From Planctomycetota bacterium (lineage in GTDB: Bacteria > Planctomycetota > PLA2 > JAEUHO01), in NCBI GenBank assembly GCA_028281445.1, contig JANQJW010000062.1, positions 62,001 to 126,000 on the forward strand: a DNA stretch of 64,000 nt. The letters are read 5' to 3'. Made by a program: the position numbers and the translations under genes. This document shows positions 51,368-59,755 of the stretch, piece after piece (the stretch's first letter is position 1; each line of letters opens with the position of its first letter). Below the pieces are notes generated by a model. It worked only from the letters and a program-made list of their open reading frames with translations. It searched no databases and was not told the DNA's origin.

Positions 51368-52351
51368 TTAACCGTCGTCCCACGCCTCCCAGCGCAGCTC
51401 TTCGATCCAGGTCTCGATCATCGTCTTGTCCAGTGCAAGTGTGCCGGCGCGCGTGACGCCGTTGGGTGCCGGTACCAGCGCGGCCATCCGGTCGTACACG
51501 CGCTCGCGTTCGCGACCCTCGTAGAGCGGCAGCAGATGCAGCAGCGTGAGCGTGTCGCGCTTGCGGGCGCCTTCGACGACCGTCTTGAGATCCCGCACGT
51601 GACGTGCTCCGAAGTCGATACTGTCGACCGCGCTGCGCAGGGCCGGAGCGGCATCGATGAACACAGGCGTGCCCGGGCCGTTCGCTCGGATCCTGCACAC
51701 CGCGTCGTACGGCACGACCACGCTGCGGCCCGCGCGTTCCAGCGCGACTCGGCCGCTTGCGACCTGGAGCAGGCCGTTGCCCTTGGCGTCGACCTCCAGG
51801 GTGTACTCGCACCCGAGGTCGACGGCCTCGGCCGCCGGCGTCTCGACGATGAACAGCCGCGGCGGGGCATCGACCACGGCGTGGATCGCCCCGCGCTCGA
51901 GCCGCATACGGTGCTCGTCGCTGCCTGTCTTGAGCAGGCCCAGTCTGGAGTTCTCGGCCACGGTGAGCGTGCCGATGTCGGCGACCGTTACGTGCGCCCG
52001 CTGCCCGGCCGTCGTCTCGATCCACTCGCCGACGACGACCTTGCCGGGCGTTGTCGTGCACATCACGCCGCCGCCGGACGGGTCCTCGAGCTCGCACGCC
52101 CAGGATGCGCGCTCCTGGGGCACGGGCTCCGGCGCTTCCTCCGGCTGCTTGGACTCGTGGCTCCGCAGGCCCACGGCCAGGCCGATGGCGAAGAGCGCAG
52201 CGGCTGCCGCGAGCTTCCAGCGCGAACGCCGCGGGCGTGCGGCTAGCGGCTGCACGTCCTTCTCGTAGCGGTAGCCCTCGAGCGATTTCTCGAGACGCTC
52301 GATTTCGGGATCCGGCTCGCCTGTCTTGTCCCAGAGGTAGTCGTCGGCCAT
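51368..52351 (-). CDS. FecR-domain anti-sigma-like membrane protein
   Basis: A 327-residue protein: cytoplasmic N-terminus (1-45) of the length of an anti-sigma binding region, a membrane segment (about 46-64), a FecR-like beta-helix domain (about 90-195; VVVGEWIETTAGQRAHVTVADIGTLTVAENSRL, GLLQVASGRVAL) and a helical C-terminus. ATG 52351 has GGGAGTG 7 bases upstream; an ATG 18 bases earlier would overlap the sigma gene. It follows the sigma gene directly, so it probably binds that factor and senses an envelope signal. No TonB receptor is nearby, unlike classical FecIR systems. Confidence 0.85.
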   Translation of the reverse strand: MADDYLWDKTGEPDPEIERLEKSLEGYRYEKDVQPLAARPRRSRWKLAAAAALFAIGLAVGLRSHESKQPEEAPEPVPQERASWACELEDPSGGGVMCTTTPGKVVVGEWIETTAGQRAHVTVADIGTLTVAENSRLGLLKTGSDEHRMRLERGAIHAVVDAPPRLFIVETPAAEAVDLGCEYTLEVDAKGNGLLQVASGRVALERAGRSVVVPYDAVCRIRANGPGTPVFIDAAPALRSAVDSIDFGARHVRDLKTVVEGARKRDTLTLLHLLPLYEGRERERVYDRMAALVPAPNGVTRAGTLALDKTMIETWIEELRWEAWDDG

Positions 52352-52355
52352 GGGT

Positions 52356-52910
52356 TCACTCCCGGGCATGCAGCCGCTCGCGCAGCAGTTGCATGCCCCG
52401 ATGCAGGTTGACGCGCACGGACGCGGGCGTGAGTCCCGTGCGCTCGGCGATCTCCGGTCCCGTCATGCCCTGGACCAGGCGCATCAGCAGCGTCTCGCGG
52501 TAGGCCTCGGGCAGGGTGCGAACCGCGTCCAACGCCTCGCGCGCCTCGGCTGCCGGCGGCGCGGTGCGCGCAACGTCGGTGGTCAGCGAGTCCATCCGCT
52601 TTCTTCGCCGGTGGAAGTCCGTGCCCCGGTTGCGCGCGATGCGGCAGAGCCAGGGCCCGATGGCGCCCGCGTCGCGAAGCTTGTGCAGCGAGGCGAGCGC
52701 GCGCAGGAAGACGTCCTGCACGAGATCCTCCGCCTCGTTGGCCGGCACGCGCGCCAAGAGCACCGCGTGCACCATGCGCGCATAGTGCGCGTGCAGCTTG
52801 GCGAATGCCGTCTGGTCGCCGCGACGCCACGCCTCCACCCACAGGGCGGGCTCGGCTTGGGGTTCGGCGGGCGGCACGGGGCGCAGGCGAGGCACAGATG
52901 GACCGTGCAT
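52356..52910 (-). CDS. ECF-family RNA polymerase sigma factor
   Basis: A 184-residue sigma factor with region 2 (HAHYARMVHAVLLARVPANEAEDLVQDVFLRAL) and region 4 (LPEAYRETLLMRLVQGMTGPEIAERTGLTPASVRVNLHRGMQLLRERL). ATG 52910 is the best start, since it leaves a normal short N-terminus; the frame upstream is open but overlaps the divergent CHAT gene. It forms an operon with the FecR-type gene. The divergent position suggests control of the CHAT lipoprotein gene, and autoregulation is likely. The 120-base divergent region has direct repeats CGACCGT at 52994 and 53003. Confidence 0.9.
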   Translation of the reverse strand: MHGPSVPRLRPVPPAEPQAEPALWVEAWRRGDQTAFAKLHAHYARMVHAVLLARVPANEAEDLVQDVFLRALASLHKLRDAGAIGPWLCRIARNRGTDFHRRRKRMDSLTTDVARTAPPAAEAREALDAVRTLPEAYRETLLMRLVQGMTGPEIAERTGLTPASVRVNLHRGMQLLRERLHARE

Positions 52911-53020
52911 CGAGGCCTGAGGCTGGTCAACGCCGGATTGCACGCAGGCGGATCCTCCAGACGGCCGAATGCCGTTCACACCGTCAGACGCACGACCGTC
53001 GCGACCGTTAGCGAGCCGCC

Positions 53021-53026
53021 TACAAT
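53021..53026 (+). promoter_or_regulatory. -10 box TACAAT for the TPR-CHAT gene, probably leaderless
   Basis: TACAAT ends 6 bases before the GTG at 53033; the gap CCGCCC has no ribosome binding site. It is in the divergent region with the ECF sigma gene. Confidence 0.5.
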
Positions 53027-53032
53027 CCGCCC

Positions 53033-56008
53033 GTGGCAGCCAGGTCCCTCCGCTCTGCGGTTCTCGGCGCGGCGCTCGTTTGCCTGCTCGGGTGCGGGGA
53101 CGACGGCACCGATCCCGGCCACCGTGAGGCTCGCACGACACGGCCCGCCCCGCAGGTACCGCTCTCGAGTACGGATCCCGCCCACGTGGTGGGTGCCAGC
53201 AGCTTCAATCGCTTTCACCTCCGGACGCTGAACGACGGTGACAAGCCGTTCCTCCGCTCGGACCTCTGGACGCAGGTGGACGCGCGCCTCGCCGCCGGAG
53301 ACGCGAAGGACGCGCGAGCGATCGCCGACGCCTCCGAGGAGGTCGATCGCCCCGCCCTCGTCGCCTACGCGGGGAAGGCGCCGCCCGTGGATCCGGCGCA
53401 GCGCACGGCGCTGCGCCAGGCTGCGGAGGCGCTCGCGGGGGGTGAGCTCGAGAAGGCCCGTTCGGTCGTCGAGGCCGCGGCACCCCCCGCGCGCAGCCTG
53501 ATTGCCGTCCAGATGGCCGAGATCGCCGGCCGCGCGGCCGCCGGTCTCGGTCTCGCGCGGTCCGCCGACCAGCACTTCCGTGCCGCCGCACTGGCGGCAC
53601 GCGAGATCGGCTGGGTCCGCGCGGAGATTCGCGCCTTGCAGCAGGCGTTCGCCGCGCAGGCGCGCACCGGCGAACGCGTGGCGATGCTCGATACGCTCAA
53701 GCGGGTGCTCGTCCTGCAGAAGGCCCAGGGCGACCTCCTGGGGCCCGCGCGAACGCACGTCGACCTGGGGTGCGTGTACGCCATGCTGGCCAACTACACA
53801 CGCGCGCTCGACTTTCTCGATCGGGGCGCGCAGGCGCACCGCGACCTTGGGCATCGTCGCGAGGAAGCGCACGCCCATGCCGGCATGGGACTCGTGTATC
53901 TGCGCCGGGCGGAGTACGGCGCGGCGCTGGACGTCCTCGATCGGGCGCAGCGCCTTCTGAAGGACACGAAGTCCGCCCGGTCACGCGCCTACGTCCTCAA
54001 CACGCTGGGCAACGTCTACGAACACATGGGTGACCCGGATCGTGCCCAGGCGCTCTACGAGGCCGCCCTCGAACTCCACGCGGGGCAGCGGAACGTCGAC
54101 GCCGGTGATGTCCTGGGCAATCTGGGCAGCGTGCACTTCCATCTCGAGCGGTACGACGAGGCCGCCGAGTCCTACGCCGCGGCGCACGCGATCTTCGAGG
54201 AGCAGGAGGATCGCGTCGGGATTGCCAACGCGCTCTTCAGCGTCGGCCGCGTGAAGAAGATCCAAGGCGGCTACCGCACCGCACTCGACATCTACGCGAA
54301 GGCCCTCGCACTCCAGGACGAAGGCTCTGCCGACGCCGCCCGAACGCGGTGTGCGATCGCCGAGACCCACATCGCAACGGGCAACACGGAAGCCGCCTTT
54401 CGTGAGCTGGATCAAGCGATGGAGACCATCGGAGACGGCAGCGCGCGGATGGTCCGGGTCGAGCTGCTCGTCGTCCAGGCACTCGCGCACCTGCGCGCAC
54501 AGCAGCCCAAGCGGGCTGTCGAGCGCATCCGCAGCGCGCTGGACGTGATGCTGGAGGTGACGGCGGGCCTTGCCGACGAGCACGTGGTCGGCATCCGCGA
54601 ACGCCGTTCCTGGATCTTCGACACGGGGTTGGCTGTTGCGGTGGAGATCGGTCGTGCCGACCTCGCCGCCGAGTTCATCGAGCACGGCCGTGCCGGCGCC
54701 CTGCTCGAGGGCCTCGGCGGCCGCGGCGCCCGTCGTGGTCTGCCCCCCTATCTCGTCGAGGCCGAGGCCCGCGCCGCCTACGCGTTGGCTGCGGCCAACC
54801 GCCGCTATCAGCAGGCGCGCGCCACGCGCAAGCTCAAGGCAATGCGCGAGGCGGACACCGCGGTCAAGGCTGCGCGCGGCGCCTACCGCACGGTTCAGCA
54901 GCGGATCCAGCGCGAGGCCAAGCGGCTCGCCAGTGTCTTCCATCCGGTGCCCGACACGCTCGCCGCCCTCCAGCGCCAGCTGCGGCGACACGACGTTCTC
55001 GTGCTGTACGCCGCGCTCCCCCGCCAGACCTACGCGATCGTCATCACGCGCAAGGACGCGCGCAAGGTCTGGCTCGGCAATACCGAAGCCATCCGCAAGG
55101 CGTGCGAAGAGCTTGCCATGGACGCGGGAGATCAGGACCGCGGAGCCATCGCTGCCGCGCACGGGCGCGCTGCCGCGTTGCGCACACAGCTCATCGACGC
55201 GCTCGAGCTTCCTGCGGGTACAAAGCGCTTGCTTCTGAGCCCGGATGGCGCGCTCTGCTACCTCCCGTATCCCTTGCTCCTGGCGGAGGCCCCGTTCGAG
55301 GTCGCGTGCCTGCCATCGGGTACCACCCTGCGGCTGCTCGCCGACGAGCGCGGGCGCGCCGGGTCGCACGTACTTGCCCTGGGCGATCCCAACTACACGC
55401 TCGTTCACAAGGGCCACAGCCTGCAGGTCTATGCGGAAGGCGTTCCGCTCGAGCCGCTACCGGCCACGCGCAAGGAGGTGGTGTCCATCACGGGCGAAGG
55501 CGACACGCGCCTCCTGGGCGACGAGGCGACGATCGCGATGCTCAATGTCGCTGCACGCAGGCGCGGCCGCTGGAACGTCATCCACCTCGCGTGCCACGGT
55601 CTCATCGATCCGCGCACACCCACGCTGTCCGCCCTTGCGCTCACGCCGGCCGAGACGAGCGACGGCTTCCTGACCGCGCTCGAGGTCTATGGCATGCACT
55701 TGCCTGCCGACCTCGTCGTGCTCTCCGGCTGCAACACGGGCCACGGCCGGTACATGAAGGGCGAAGGCCTCGTCGGGTTGATGCGCGCGTTCATGTGCGC
55801 CGGCGCGCCGCGCATCGTCGTTTCGTTGTGGAAGGTAGATGACGAGGCGACGCAGGCCCTGATGACGGCGTTCCATCGAAACTGGCGCAAGGGGAGCGTG
55901 TCGACGGCAGCGGCGCTGCGGGCAGCGCAGGCGGAGGTGCGCAAGACCGAGGCCTGGTCGCACCCGCGCTACTGGGGCGCCTGGGTGCTCTGGGGTCTTC
56001 CGGACTGA
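53033..56008 (+). CDS. TPR-CHAT lipoprotein (caspase-like protease domain)
   Basis: A 991-residue lipoprotein. The signal peptide ends with lipobox LLGC (Cys21). Residues about 90-560 hold at least eight TPR units (for example RAYVLNTLGNVYEHMGDPDRAQALYEAALELH). A coiled linker (570-640) leads to a CHAT domain (about 690-990), a caspase relative, with the catalytic pair His855 in IHLACHGLID and Cys900 in VLSGCNTGHGRY, and the terminal HPRYWGAWVLWG. The dyad is complete, so proteolytic activity is expected. TPR-CHAT proteins are usually cytoplasmic and act in defence or signalling; a lipidated export form is unusual. It is divergent from the ECF sigma/FecR genes. Confidence 0.88.
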   Translation: MAARSLRSAVLGAALVCLLGCGDDGTDPGHREARTTRPAPQVPLSSTDPAHVVGASSFNRFHLRTLNDGDKPFLRSDLWTQVDARLAAGDAKDARAIADASEEVDRPALVAYAGKAPPVDPAQRTALRQAAEALAGGELEKARSVVEAAAPPARSLIAVQMAEIAGRAAAGLGLARSADQHFRAAALAAREIGWVRAEIRALQQAFAAQARTGERVAMLDTLKRVLVLQKAQGDLLGPARTHVDLGCVYAMLANYTRALDFLDRGAQAHRDLGHRREEAHAHAGMGLVYLRRAEYGAALDVLDRAQRLLKDTKSARSRAYVLNTLGNVYEHMGDPDRAQALYEAALELHAGQRNVDAGDVLGNLGSVHFHLERYDEAAESYAAAHAIFEEQEDRVGIANALFSVGRVKKIQGGYRTALDIYAKALALQDEGSADAARTRCAIAETHIATGNTEAAFRELDQAMETIGDGSARMVRVELLVVQALAHLRAQQPKRAVERIRSALDVMLEVTAGLADEHVVGIRERRSWIFDTGLAVAVEIGRADLAAEFIEHGRAGALLEGLGGRGARRGLPPYLVEAEARAAYALAAANRRYQQARATRKLKAMREADTAVKAARGAYRTVQQRIQREAKRLASVFHPVPDTLAALQRQLRRHDVLVLYAALPRQTYAIVITRKDARKVWLGNTEAIRKACEELAMDAGDQDRGAIAAAHGRAAALRTQLIDALELPAGTKRLLLSPDGALCYLPYPLLLAEAPFEVACLPSGTTLRLLADERGRAGSHVLALGDPNYTLVHKGHSLQVYAEGVPLEPLPATRKEVVSITGEGDTRLLGDEATIAMLNVAARRRGRWNVIHLACHGLIDPRTPTLSALALTPAETSDGFLTALEVYGMHLPADLVVLSGCNTGHGRYMKGEGLVGLMRAFMCAGAPRIVVSLWKVDDEATQALMTAFHRNWRKGSVSTAAALRAAQAEVRKTEAWSHPRYWGAWVLWGLPD

Positions 56009-56395
56009 CCGTAAGGCTGGTCTGACACTTCGCCCGCACAGGGGCGGGAACTAGGCCCTGGGCAGGCGGTCCGTCGGCTCCAAGCGCCTGTTTTCTGGGG
56101 CTCTGCGCGTTACAGACGCCACAACTTGGGGTCGCGTAGGCAGTTCTGTCAAGTGCAGGTGTCGAGTGGAAACATGGTTGCCTCTATTTTGACAGGCTCT
56201 CGTTAGGTAGAATCTTCACAAATCGTTCAGCGAGAAAGCGTTAGGCCCGCTTTACACCGGCGCACTGGTAACGGCACAGCCTTTGTAACAAACGCGGCGG
56301 CCCCAAGGGGCTTGGGCAAAGCACCGCCGGGTTCGCGTCGACCGGGCGGCTACAGGGCAACAGGGCGGCGTTGGACCAGGACGGAGGAGACAGGG
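56009..56395 (+). other. AT-richer intergenic region with promoter-like elements
   Basis: No coding frame. A perfect TTGACA at 56189-56194 and TAGAAT at 56208-56213 are only 13 bases apart, too close for sigma-70, so one of them may belong to another promoter. CTGTCAA at 56146-56152 and TTGACAG at 56189-56195 form a 7-base inverted repeat about 36 bases apart, which could be an operator. The long leader to the ATG at 56396 contains no clear hairpin terminator. The region is clearly less GC-rich than its surroundings. Confidence 0.5.
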
Positions 56396-58267
56396 ATGTC
56401 CAACCGTTTGATGGGTGCCATCGTTCTCGTCGCGCTGCTTGCGCTCGTGGGGTGTGGCCAGGGTTCGAAGGAGAAGGCCACGCTGGAGATCGCCAGCGTT
56501 CCGGCCGCCGAGATCTACGTAGACGGTGAGAGCCGGGGCACGAGCCCGGCGACGTTGTCGTTGACCGCCGGCGAGCATCGGCTCGAGCTGCGCACAGACA
56601 AGTTCGCGTCGTTCGAAACCGCCGTGACGCTCACGGCGGGGGAATCGAAGCCAATCGATGCGGCGCTCGCACCGCTCGATCCGTCCGATCCCGTCGTCAT
56701 CGCGAAGCTCGCGCAGGCGCACGGTGTCGACGTGCCCGCGTTCGAGGCGCCGCAGGTGACACGCGGTCGCGCAGGGAGTCGCGCCGCAGCCATCCTGCTC
56801 TGGCCGAGCAAGGACGTGCGCAAGGCGGGGCTGATCAACTACGCCATCGAGGCCGATGAGACGTACGAAGGTGACGGCACCCTCGAGTTCCGCCATGGCC
56901 GCAAGGTGCTCTACCGCGAGAGCTTCACGCCCGAGACCATCACGACCGTCCGCGCGATGCCTGCTGCCGTGCTGGAGCGCGTGAAGGTCGGAACCAAGAT
57001 CACGTGGGGCATCTACTACGAAGACCGCCGCAAGCCGGTCAAGACGACCTTCCGCGTCGTGAATCGTCTCAAGGCGGATCGTCAGCTCGCCAAGCTCGAA
57101 AGCAGTCGTCACATGGCGCGGCAGCCCGAGATCACCAAGGCGTGCATGCGCGCAACGATCCTCGAGAACAACCGCCTCTACACCGAGGCGTTGGTGAAGA
57201 ACCTGGAGATCGCCGCGAGCTATCCGGAGTCGACGCAGCCGTACCGCGGCATCGTCACCACCCTCCGTCGTCTCGACGGCAAGCGCTCCGAGCTCTGGGC
57301 GTTCGTTACGCCGCACGTAGGCGGCAAGGGCGGACACGCCGGCGGCGGCATCTCTGCGCGCAGTCAGGCATCGAGCACAGGCATTACGGCCTGGCTGCCG
57401 AAGTCCGACCCGACGTTCGAGTCGCCCGCGGCCGGGGAGCAGGGGGCGACGACCGAGCCGATGACGCCGGGCAATGCCGGTGTGGCGCCGCCGGAGCAGG
57501 ATCTGACGTCCAAGGACGAGACGACGCCGGCCGAGCCGGGTGAGACCGTCCCGACGGAGCGCGTCGACGAGGCCGCCGTCGCGGAGATGCAGAAGCAGAT
57601 CACCGACATGGAGCGTCAGGCTTCCGATCTGGCCACGCAGGCGCAGAACGCATCCACGCAGGCCGCCGAGTCGCAGCAGGCCGCCGAAGCGGCGGAACAG
57701 TCCGCGCAGGAGGCCGAGGCCGCCGCCAGTGCGGCGCGTGAAGCCGTCGAGCAAGCTGCCGAGCCCACTCGGGAACAGCAGGAGGAGATGGCGAAGACCG
57801 GTGCTGCGGCCGAAGAGGCGCGCGAAGCGGCCGACAAGGCACGCCAAGCCGCTGCCACGGCTCAGGAGCAGGCCGATCGCGCCGAGCACGCCGCGCAGGA
57901 GCACGCGCAGAACGTGGCGGAGATGAAGCGGGCCCTCGATGCAGCGCGCGGCATCGCACCCGACGCGGAGCGTGACACGACGCCGGCTGCGCCCGACGCG
58001 GAGACGCTGGGCCGCAACTACGAGGCGGCCAAGCAGACCGCGGAGACGGCGAAGACCGCCTGGGACGACGCCAAGAAGCAGCTCGAAGCTGCCGAAGCGG
58101 CGCACCAGGCGAACCCGACAGAGAACACGGCGTCCGCGCTCGCGGATGCTCACCGTGCCGTCGAGCGCGCTGCGCGCGACGCGTACGACACCCAAGAAGA
58201 GCTCGAGGCTGCAAGGAAGGCCGTCGAGGGAATCGGCGACCAGGTCCAGGAGCCGGGACCCAAGTAG
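56396..58267 (+). CDS. PEGA-domain lipoprotein with alanine-rich coiled coil
   Basis: A 623-residue lipoprotein, lipobox LVGC (Cys20). A PEGA domain follows (about 28-95, TLEIASVPAAEIYVDGESRGTSPATLSL), then a region of about 270 residues with beta-rich and helical parts (95-360), then a low-complexity linker, and a long Ala/Glu/Gln coiled coil (about 395-620). PEGA domains are common in planctomycete and spirochaete envelope proteins and may bind peptidoglycan or partner proteins. The ATG has GGAGGAG upstream. A 12-bp terminator hairpin follows the gene. Function unknown. Confidence 0.82.
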   Translation: MSNRLMGAIVLVALLALVGCGQGSKEKATLEIASVPAAEIYVDGESRGTSPATLSLTAGEHRLELRTDKFASFETAVTLTAGESKPIDAALAPLDPSDPVVIAKLAQAHGVDVPAFEAPQVTRGRAGSRAAAILLWPSKDVRKAGLINYAIEADETYEGDGTLEFRHGRKVLYRESFTPETITTVRAMPAAVLERVKVGTKITWGIYYEDRRKPVKTTFRVVNRLKADRQLAKLESSRHMARQPEITKACMRATILENNRLYTEALVKNLEIAASYPESTQPYRGIVTTLRRLDGKRSELWAFVTPHVGGKGGHAGGGISARSQASSTGITAWLPKSDPTFESPAAGEQGATTEPMTPGNAGVAPPEQDLTSKDETTPAEPGETVPTERVDEAAVAEMQKQITDMERQASDLATQAQNASTQAAESQQAAEAAEQSAQEAEAAASAAREAVEQAAEPTREQQEEMAKTGAAAEEAREAADKARQAAATAQEQADRAEHAAQEHAQNVAEMKRALDAARGIAPDAERDTTPAAPDAETLGRNYEAAKQTAETAKTAWDDAKKQLEAAEAAHQANPTENTASALADAHRAVERAARDAYDTQEELEAARKAVEGIGDQVQEPGPK

Positions 58268-58362
58268 GTCATCCACGCCCCGGACGCGGGGGAGCGGGGT
58301 GCTCCCTCGGTCCACACTCGAGCCCTGGAGTGAACCCCGGGGCACGCAACCTCGAATCTGAC

Positions 58363-58400
58363 GGGCCGCGTCGCTCTGCGACGCGGCCCTACTTCGTTTT
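58363..58400 (+). terminator. Strong rho-independent terminator after the PEGA lipoprotein gene
   Basis: A perfect 12-base-pair stem (58363-58374 with 58378-58389), triloop TCT, followed by a T-rich run (ACTTCGTTTT). Confidence 0.8.
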
Positions 58401-58458
58401 GCGCCGCTGTTGCCCGAACCCCGTTGTCCGGGTCTAGACTCCGTTACAGGAGGAGTGC

Positions 58459-59205
58459 ATGCGAGTCGTCGTGTTCGTCGTCAGCGCACTGGTGTTTGCC
58501 GCGACGGACGCTGCGGCGGCGGGGTACGCCACCGACGACCGCGGCAACCTCTACCGCGTCTTCCCGGGCACGAAAGAAGTCGAGAAGATCGGTGTCGTGC
58601 AGGTGCCCGGTGCGAAAGGCGCCGTGCCTGAGACGCCGTCCTTGACCGATCTCGCGCTCCACGACGTGCACGGCATGTTCGGAATCAGCTACACGCACCT
58701 CTATAAGGTCAACGTGCGCGAGCCGAGCAAGTCCGTTCGCGTCGGGCCGCTGGGTGGCAACTTCTTCAGCACGTTCAACGCGCTCGAGTTCGACGAGAAC
58801 GGAACGCTCTACATGGCGGGCAGCAGCACGCTCTATAGCGTCGACATCAAGACCGGGAAGGCCACCGAGATCGGCGGTTTCGGCACGACGTGGTACAGCG
58901 ACGGCGACCTCGCGTGGATCGGCGACGCGCTGTACGCCACCGTGAACGGACCGAAGGGGTGTCTGCTTGCGACCCTCGACGTCAAGACGGGGAAGGCGAC
59001 GGCGGTCGGCTACATCCGGATCAAGTCGAAGACGCGGGAGAAGATCTTCGCCGACGTCTGGGGCTTGATCTGGGACGGCCGCGTCTTGTGGGCGTTGACG
59101 CCGAACGGGCAGATCGTCGAGCTCGATCGCAAGACGGGAATCGCCAAGGCGGCGTTTGTCTTTCGCGTCACCTTCTGGGGTGCGTGTGCCATGTTGCGGA
59201 TCTGA
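58459..59205 (+). CDS. Secreted beta-propeller-like protein of unknown function
   Basis: A 248-residue exported protein with a signal peptide (about 1-20). The mature part has recurring units of about 45 residues with the pattern G-x-L-Y-x-V..T-G-K-A-T..I-G (LYSVDIKTGKATEIG, LATLDVKTGKATAVG, IVELDRKTGIAKAAF), as in NHL- or YVTN-like propellers. There are probably four to five blades. The ATG has AGGAGGAG 4 bases upstream; a TAGACT -10-like box lies at 58435-58440. No enzymatic residues are visible. It is followed by a repeat element and then convergent genes. Confidence 0.8.
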   Translation: MRVVVFVVSALVFAATDAAAAGYATDDRGNLYRVFPGTKEVEKIGVVQVPGAKGAVPETPSLTDLALHDVHGMFGISYTHLYKVNVREPSKSVRVGPLGGNFFSTFNALEFDENGTLYMAGSSTLYSVDIKTGKATEIGGFGTTWYSDGDLAWIGDALYATVNGPKGCLLATLDVKTGKATAVGYIRIKSKTREKIFADVWGLIWDGRVLWALTPNGQIVELDRKTGIAKAAFVFRVTFWGACAMLRI

Positions 59206-59208
59206 GCA

Positions 59209-59290
59209 ACCGCGAGGGGTACGAGACCCCTCCCTACAGCCCATGGTCATGCGGACACCGGTTGCTGTAGGGGGGCACCTTGTGTGCCCC
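59209..59290. repeat. GTAGGGG-type inverted repeat between convergent genes
   Basis: CAACCG at 59209 pairs with CGGTTG near 59258, and CCTCCCTACAG near 59227 pairs with CTGTAGGGGGG near 59264. GGGGGCACCTTGTGTGCCCCC (59268-59288) forms its own hairpin. The CTGTAGGGG core resembles the element next to mreB. It could also act as a bidirectional terminator. Confidence 0.5.
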
Positions 59291-59296
59291 CGCAGA

Positions 59297-59755
59297 TTAC
59301 GGATCGGCATCTCGCAGGTCGAGCGACGGCGGGAGCACCACGTGCGTGCCCGTCCCAAGACCGTTGCGCTCGAACCAGCCCGCGTTCGTCTCCAACACCA
59401 GGGCAGACGGCCGCTTGGACGAGACAGCCTGGGGCGCCTCCTCGTCGCTCGCAGGCGCGCGCAGTGTTGTGACTTGCACGACGCGGCCCTGCTCGTCGAG
59501 GAACGCCACGTCGAGATCGATCTTGCAGCCTTTCATCCAGATGCGGCGCGTACCGGGTCGGCGATAGAGGAAGAGCATGCCTTCGTCCGGTGCGAGCGAT
59601 GTGACCCCTTGCAATCCGCGCCGGCGTTCCTCGTGCGTGCGGGCGACCTGTACGCGAACGTCCACCTGGCCGACTCGGATCGTGACACCCTCCCGCGTCT
59701 CATCGCCACAGGCTGAGAGCAACAGGAAGAGGGCGAAGGCCGCGCGCTGCGTCAC
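59297..59755 (-). CDS. DUF192-family lipoprotein
   Basis: A 152-residue secreted protein with lipobox LLSAC (Cys15) and a single DUF192 domain: VRVQVARTHEERRRGLQGVTSLAPDEGMLFLYRRP, IWMKGCKIDLDVAFLDEQGRVV and VLETNAGWFERNGLGTGT. GTG 59755 overlaps the hemG stop (GTGA), so it ends the hemX-hemA-hemE-hemG operon. Family members are small envelope proteins of unknown role. The final part is followed by the repeat at 59209-59290. Confidence 0.9.
   Translation of the reverse strand: MTQRAAFALFLLLSACGDETREGVTIRVGQVDVRVQVARTHEERRRGLQGVTSLAPDEGMLFLYRRPGTRRIWMKGCKIDLDVAFLDEQGRVVQVTTLRAPASDEEAPQAVSSKRPSALVLETNAGWFERNGLGTGTHVVLPPSLDLRDADP

Noticed and set aside
56254..56345. tRNA-like stretch with a possible anticodon arm and a GGGTTCGCG T-loop-like sequence
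   Set aside because: Acceptor and anticodon stems do not pair properly and spacing between arms is wrong.
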